Assembly: GCA_022836615.1 (NCBI GenBank)
Contig: MU405268.1
Location: forward strand, 167,443-231,442
Reading direction: 5' to 3'
Source of the DNA: Annulohypoxylon bovei var. microspora
Taxonomy: Eukaryota; Ascomycota; Sordariomycetes; Xylariales; Hypoxylaceae
Length of the DNA stretch: 64,000 bases
Positions 58,410 to 64,000 of this stretch are shown piece after piece. The position numbers and the translations under genes are program-made. The notes below the pieces were generated by a model, which searched no databases, was not told the origin of the DNA, and saw only the letters and a list, made by a program, of their open reading frames with translations. Within the stretch, counting starts at the first letter, position 1; each line of letters begins with the position of its first letter.

Positions 58410-60234
58410 TGTCAACTTGCAGCACTAGCTAGAGAACAATGAGAAAACTCAAAATGAAAAACCCCAAGGATTTTATGAGGTCTAATATTCAACCTGGCAA
58501 CTCTCACTGATGCTGGCATAGCTCCGCCTCTTATCTTTCGGCTAACCCCGCTCATAGTGATCGTGACCAGGGGCAATTCTCGGTCTATTTCCGGGACTAA
58601 GGGGATATAATTCAAGAATGATGAAGATAAAACCACATTTTCACAGGAATAGAAAAAAAAGTGTAGATAAGTTTTCTATTAAAACACAATCAATTAAGGT
58701 TGACTTATCACGCGTATGTTCTGCCGTCACTTTTTGATTCCATTGAAAATATTAGGTACCCACAAGCGCCCGTACGTTCCAGCAAAGTCGGTTGTATCAA
58801 AAGTGGCACCGTTCCATCCTTCAAGCTATCTCGAAAAGAGCATCTGATGACAATGCCTATCAGCCAATCTATCACTCCATGAGCGAGTCCCCTTCAGTGG
58901 TTAATAAGTAAAATACTATTTAACTGACTATTAATTACCTAATTAGAACCCAGCTTCTGTGGTGTTAGTGGACCGTTACCTGTATTCTTGGTACCTACCT
59001 CCGCTGCTAAAGTTCTTTCCAACTTAAATATAACTAGTTAGAGGTAACTATTGTACCATTAACTTGTAAAAATTAATCTGTGCAAGCCTGCAGGTAGGTA
59101 GTAATGAAGTGAAAAGGAGATATCCATATAACGCACGGAATTATTATAGATTTAATTGATATTTTTGAATAAGTCAACGTTGAGAGGTAAGTGCCACGAG
59201 CATTCCGGGGCAACTCCGTACACTGTTTCCGAATCGGGTTCCCAATGCTCCACGCAAATCCTCCGTGATGCTGCCGAAGCCGACGTACCCACCTCCCGAT
59301 GCGTGTAGCGCTTGCCCCGCTGGAATCGAGCTAGGATTTACGCTTATGAGATCTAGGGATTATATGCATGGAATGAAGTAACGTGTTTGATTACCTGATA
59401 TAAGATCCATCTTTAACGCTGTAATTCCTGAGGCATGACTATCGCTAGTTAGCTCTACTAAGGATCGTGCTTAATATTTAAGACAAGAAAACAAATCTAG
59501 GTAGGACACTGTAATGCAAACTATCCCCTACATTACCAATCTAGGTAACTTATACGCATTTTGGCTGGGAGAAGGTTCTGATTAGATAATACAGGGGATA
59601 GCTGGTTGCACAGTCCAATATAGTATCATTAACACATACTCTGTTAGGTACCAGTAATGTGACGTCCTTAACAGTAGGCAGTTATTCAATCTAATTACAC
59701 AGCTCATGAATACCTACATTACGCTTATAATTTACCCAGGTCATGAAGATCATTAACTAGAATTCGATCCGTCGGGGCAAAGCTATAAACGTCAGCTCGC
59801 TGCTTTTTCCTCTTTGGTACTAGCCCTTCCGCTGTTGGCGCCGGATCGCACTCGGTCCAACCTGGACAACACCTTCTACGAGGACTCCGAATGCTTAAAC
59901 CCGACCTCTTTATGCCATGCATTACACGCAATACTACTTCGTCGCCGTTAATCACAGTACCCATGTCCGAATTGTTGCACCGTCATTTTGCTAGGTAAGT
60001 GGCCGAATGCACAGCCAATACACTTAAATCCATTTTCCTAAATCCATGATGTGAAGACGGTTCATGGCTACTTTCCCGTGTATATATAGCTTCTTCAGTC
60101 CTTGAATTATGTGCCATTCGAATTATCACCAAACCAACATAACAAGCAAACACCGAAGCACCTATAGAATTCTCATCAACATCCAGTCCCAATAACACTT
60201 CCAGGACTACTCTTTAACAGAAAACTCCGCCAAG
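58410..60234. other. intergenic region with MITE-like remnant
   Basis: About 1.8 kb. It contains copy C of the MITE-like repeat (59500-59660). Minus-strand open frames at 59725-59964 and 59983-60198 have no recognisable domains. Confidence 0.45.
59500..59660. mobile_element. MITE-like element, copy C (remnant)
   Basis: The interior 59519-59570 aligns with 51367-51418 of copy A (shared CTATCCC, then ATCTAGGTAACTTATACGCATTTT versus close variants). The segment 59612-59650 is the reverse complement of the copy A left arm (ATGTGTTAATGATACTATATTG). The outer left arm is not clear. Confidence 0.6.
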
Positions 60235-61203
60235 ATGCGAGCCCACGACCACGCCCTCATCGGAACCGCCAAGGAAATTCCTATTAACTCCGCAACCCCC
60301 GTGTACACATACAGCCCCATCGTCCTACCCTTCGCAGACCGTCTCCGCGATCTAGAACTAAAGGTCAGCTTCCCCGCGACCGGAGATGCCCTCCCCGTAG
60401 TCATCCTCTCCCACGGGCAGGGCCAAAGCAACCACCTTAACTCCCTCGAGGGCTACACGCCCCTCGCCGAGTTCTGGGCCGCACATGGGTTCGTAGTCGT
60501 CCAGCCCACGCACCTATCCGCCGCGTACTACAGCCTCAAAGCCCCGAATGGCAGCGAGTTCTACTGGCAGGACCGGTCGCAGGACATCATCCGCGTCCTC
60601 AACCAGCTCGAGGCCATCGAAGCCGCGATCCCTGGGCTTCAGGGGCGCCTGAACAAAACCCAGGTCGCCGTATCGGGCCACTCACTCGGCGCGTGGACCG
60701 CATCCATGCTCCTGGGTGCGAAGAACGTGTCCCCTGCCGACGGAACGGTCGTCAGCAAGTACGACGCGCGCATCAAAGCCGGCGTAGTGCTCACCGGTAC
60801 CGGTAGTGCGGGAGACGACCTCTCGGAGATAGGACACCGCATGGTTCCCTTCTACGGCCCCGACTTCACCGGGATGAAGACGCCGGCGCTCATCGTCGCC
60901 GGAGACGAGGACGTGAGCCCGCATCTAACGTCGCGCGGCGCGGATTGGCACGCCGATTGCTATACCCTGGCGCCGGGCCCGAAGGACCTTCTCTGGGTCA
61001 AGGGGGCAAAGCACGGCCTTGGAGGAATAAGTGGCTGGGATACGAAGGAGACGCAGGATGAGAGTGTCCAGAGATTGGGGGCTGTTCAGAGGTTGACGAC
61101 GGCGTATTTGAGAAGTGCTCTCTACGGTGATAACTCCTGGGCGGAGGCTACTAGTGCGCTGGGGCAGCATGCGGAGCTAGGATCGGTTGAGAGCAAGAAG
61201 TAA
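60235..61203 (+). CDS. alpha/beta-hydrolase (chlorophyllase/PET-hydrolase-like)
   Basis: Single-exon gene of 322 aa. The oxyanion region VVILSHGQGQSNHLNSLEGYTPLAEFWAAHGF and nucleophile elbow VAVSGHSLGAWTASML (Ser at about residue 150) identify the chlorophyllase/platelet-activating-factor-hydrolase-like branch of the alpha/beta-hydrolase fold. The acid is probably Asp in IVAGDEDVSPH and the His in WVKGAKHGLGG, so the triad is complete. It has no signal peptide, so it is probably intracellular. The substrate is unknown, and ester hydrolysis is the safe prediction. Strong GC-rich third positions contrast with the AT-rich surroundings. Confidence 0.85.
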   Translation: MRAHDHALIGTAKEIPINSATPVYTYSPIVLPFADRLRDLELKVSFPATGDALPVVILSHGQGQSNHLNSLEGYTPLAEFWAAHGFVVVQPTHLSAAYYSLKAPNGSEFYWQDRSQDIIRVLNQLEAIEAAIPGLQGRLNKTQVAVSGHSLGAWTASMLLGAKNVSPADGTVVSKYDARIKAGVVLTGTGSAGDDLSEIGHRMVPFYGPDFTGMKTPALIVAGDEDVSPHLTSRGADWHADCYTLAPGPKDLLWVKGAKHGLGGISGWDTKETQDESVQRLGAVQRLTTAYLRSALYGDNSWAEATSALGQHAELGSVESKK

Positions 61204-61692
61204 ATGTTTGGGGGTATTTACCTAGCTGGTTTGTGACATGTATTTATATATGCCTTCCTCTCAGTTTGTATCCGTGTAGCTTGTAGCTTTAATAGGCATT
61301 CGGATTAGATTTTCTCTGTAATATGATGTGTTTGGTCATAAGATACAGCGTGCAAACTAGTGTTGATAAAATGACAACTTAGCTACCAATGAATTAAACA
61401 ATATATAGGTACGTACATCTGCTATCCTTGGGTACCTTACCCAGAACTTTGAACATATCTCACAAATCCCCTACCACATAAGAAGGGGGGAAAGGAGAGG
61501 GGAAAGAACTCACGCGTGCGACCACACCACCGCACAACAGCTCGGTTCACATCACTCCAAAAATCGAACTCCACCCACCAAACTCCCGTCAAACCAACAC
61601 TCGTCGGAAAGATAGTTACGGGAGTAAATATTCCAAGCCTCGAGGGTTAGAATTGCAAGCTCTAGAATTTAAAATATAGGCACTCTGGGTAG
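61204..61692. other. intergenic region
   Basis: About 490 bases holding the 3' flank of the hydrolase and the promoter of the GH35 gene. Nothing else is seen. Confidence 0.5.
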
Positions 61693-63243
61693 ATGTCGAT
61701 GGCCACTTCGAAGATACCCCACCTCATCAAGACGGAAACGTCAAAGCAGCTCGTCGTCCACGGCAAACCATTCCTTATGCTGCCAGCCGAACTCCAAAAC
61801 TCGTCTTTAACATGCGCTGAGTATATGGATACTGTATGGCAAAAATTGAAGGACGCCAATGTGAATACGCTTCTGGGCTGTGTCACATGGGAGATGATTG
61901 AGCCTGTTGAAGGCCAGTTTGATTTCACTGAGCTCGACAAAGTCATAATTAGGGCTAGGGATCATGGTTTGCATCTGGTCTTGCTCTGGTTCGGTTCATT
62001 CAAGAATGGTGAGTAGAGACTCGCATGTGTACATGCCCAAGAAATCAAAATCTCACACATGACCTTAGGCCTCTCTACCTACGTGCCGTCATGGGTAAAG
62101 ACAAACACGCAACGCTTCCCAAGAGCTAAGCTGCGGAAGGCCCGCGGTGTTTTAGCAACTGCCGACGTTCTTTCTATATTTTACCCCGAAGGATTGAAGG
62201 CCGACATCACAGCCTTCGGCAAGTTGATGGAGCATCTGAAGGAGATCGACGAGGCCTTTTCCACCATCCTTATGGTACAAGTCGAGAACGAAACCGGTCT
62301 GCTAGGGGACTCGCGAGATGCTTGTGCAGTCGCCAATCAACGATTCGCCGAGAAAGTACCTAACGACTTGATTCGTGTACTCGTAGATGAGTGGGATTAT
62401 TTACATCCCGATCTTAAAAATATTCTAGATCCCGACCGTAAAATCGCGAAACCTACTTTCCCTAAAGGAAGCTGGAAGGAGGCAAGCTGGGAAGAGGTTT
62501 TCGGCAAAAGCCCAAGGACCGACGAGTTCTTCATGGCATATTACTATGCTCGTTATCTCGACAAGATAGCAGCCGCAGGAAAGGCCGCTTATCCAATTCC
62601 CTTATATAGTAATACTTGGATGAACTATTCCGGGGATAACTTGGAAAACTCCGTTCCGATTGTTGCTGGGGGTGGTGGAATGCCCGGGGACTATCCGTCA
62701 GGCGGTCCAGTCAGCAACGTACTCGATATCTGGCAGAAGTTCGCCCCTAATCTAGATTTCATTTCTCCTGACATCTATCTAAATGACTACGAAAGCTCGT
62801 GCGCGAAGTACCGTCATAGAAACCAGCCCCTTTTCATTCCCGAACAGAGGCGAGACGATTATAGTGCGCGGCGTATTTGGGTTGCATATGGGTCATATGC
62901 CGCAATAGGGGCGTCCCCATTCGGAATCGATACGGTAGATCCGGAACGAAACCCCTTTACCAAACATTTCGGCTTGCTCAACTCCGTATCTGCACTCGTG
63001 CTTGAAGCCCAGCGGAATCCGGGCTCGTCTGTCGGGTTTTGTTTTGACGAGCTTCCGGCTGGTGCACTCGTGGACCCTGCGAAACCGATAGTACGACATT
63101 GGGGCGGCTTTGAGATCACGATCGAGCCGTGCTTCATTTTTGGGAAGCGCGATACTGGCGCGGGCATGGTTATCCACCGTGGCGATGCCAAGTTCCTGCT
63201 CATCGGGTGGGGTTTTCAAGTGCGTGCACCCCGGTCCAGGTGA
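61693..63243 (+). CDS. GH35 / DUF5597 beta-galactosidase-like, 3' part missing
   Basis: Exons 61693-62008 and 62069-63219 encode the first 489 or so residues of a GH35-type glycoside hydrolase with DUF5597. The TIM-barrel start (KPFLMLPAELQNSSLT, VNTLLGCVTWEMIEPVEGQFDF, HLVLLWFGSFKNGLSTYVPSWVKT) and the acid/base motif ILMVQVENETGLLG are intact, as are NTWMNY and DFISPDIYLNDY. The DUF5597 opening DTGAGMVIHRGDAKFLLIGWGFQV is present, but a possible donor (GTGCGT at 63220) or a stop at 63241 ends it. Family members run on by some 70 residues. No matching next exon is found before the AT-rich block. Either that block interrupts the gene, or the last exon lies beyond the window. It probably hydrolyses beta-galactosides if completed. 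There is no signal peptide. Confidence 0.75.
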
Positions 63244-64000
63244 AGAAAACCCGCCAACCCGCCAATTCCTCTTTTCGCATGATGACACGACCCACTTTTA
63301 ACAGGGGTGCGCTATAAGCTACAAGGCTTACAACGCTGTAGCCCACTCCTTAAAAAGAAAATGATATCACGTGGTTACCTTTCCAAGATGCACATTATTT
63401 TCAGTTATAACCTTTTTTATAATAATTATATAATAAAAAAGTTTAAACTTTTACCCCACTTTATCCCATATTATAAACTTCGTTATTATTTTTTAAAAAA
63501 TAAATTTAATAAGTTTAATAATTTACTTTTAAACGGTTATTCGTTAAATAATAATAATTTATTAATTAAATTATATTTATAAGGTTTAATATAAAAAATA
63601 AAAAAGGTATAAAAATAAAAAAAATAATAATAAAAATAATAATATAAATAATAATATAAGTAATAATATAAATAATAATAATAATATTAATAATAATAAT
63701 AATAAGTAAAAAATAATGTAATATTATTAAATAAAAAATAAAGTTAATAATTAAATATCCGGTTATTTAAATTTTATAAGGTTTAATAAAATTATATATT
63801 AAAAAAGTAAAAATAAATTAAAATTAAAAGTTTTTTATAAGTTTAAACATTAATATATTATTAAAAAAGTATAAAATAATAAGTTTAAATATTATTATAA
63901 TATAAACACGAGGTCCCCGTCGGGACGGGAACACACACCCCGATTTCGAAATCCGAAGTTTAACCGTAAACCGATGGTTCGATTCCCCGGTCTCGTTCTT
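63244..64000. repeat. extremely AT-rich degenerate block
   Basis: From about 63395 to 63905 the sequence is almost only A and T, with repeated TAATAA/AAATAA words and TAAGTTTAA segments. It is bounded abruptly by normal-composition DNA on both sides. This is the appearance of a transposon remnant heavily mutated by RIP. The last 90 bases (63908-64000) return to GC-rich sequence with a tRNA-like B-box (GGTTCGATTCC near 63977). Confidence 0.75.

Noticed and set aside
59725..60198. Two small minus-strand open frames with Cys and basic residues
   Set aside because: No family resemblance and no convincing splice link between them.
1..64000. CRISPR arrays, bacterial operons, rRNA genes
   Set aside because: The sequence is eukaryotic fungal DNA with spliceosomal introns; no regularly spaced direct repeats or rRNA signatures were seen.

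Overview
This is nuclear DNA of a filamentous ascomycete, most likely a Sordariomycete and possibly Xylariales. The evidence is short introns (about 50-160 nt) with GTATGT/GTAAGT donors and CTAAC-type branch sites, typical Pezizomycotina families (AcrB, Zn2Cys6 regulator, HET, DUF1996, DUF3712, DUF7025-type AAA, ACS-type MFS), and intergenic DNA littered with TAGGTA/ACCTACCT motifs. The taxonomic placement is inference. Most multi-exon models were built by hand by joining exons on phase and family homology.

1-14.7 kb: an intronless acrB-like membrane/coiled-coil gene, a five-exon Zn2Cys6 transcription factor, a 14-TM DHA2 multidrug-type MFS exporter, and a T5orf172 (GIY-YIG-like) protein, all on the plus strand. 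16-24 kb: a LaeA-like SAM methyltransferase with at least eight exons, then the most unusual locus, a AAA+ ATPase whose fourth exon runs in frame into a complete HET domain (predicted 1544 aa, NLR-like chimera). 24.4-31.6 kb: a secreted DUF1996 protein, a membrane-anchored DUF3712 protein (minus), and a secreted 787-aa protein built of amphipathic repeats with a 57-bp unit repeated three times almost perfectly.

31.6-35.1 kb is a gene-free, partly AT-rich island holding a 1.4-kb element with 28-bp terminal inverted repeats flanked by TA. 35-45 kb: an ACS-family MFS permease, a membrane-anchored beta-propeller lectin-like gene of uncertain structure, a WD40-repeat relic, an amidase pseudogene that has lost its catalytic core, and a dienelactone hydrolase. 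45-61 kb: a large intronless AAA ATPase, an FAD monooxygenase, an alpha/beta-hydrolase relic, an Arg/Glu-repeat protein, an EthD protein, a ten-exon ACS permease with a 9-nt microexon, and an alpha/beta-hydrolase. 61.7-64 kb: a GH35/DUF5597 gene that runs out at an intron donor, followed by an extremely AT-rich block that looks RIP-degraded.

Three copies of a roughly 185-bp MITE-like inverted-repeat element lie at about 40.0, 51.4 and 59.6 kb. The 43-61 kb stretch mixes small-molecule enzymes, permeases and decayed genes and looks accessory. I see no backbone synthase, so it is not a recognisable biosynthetic cluster.
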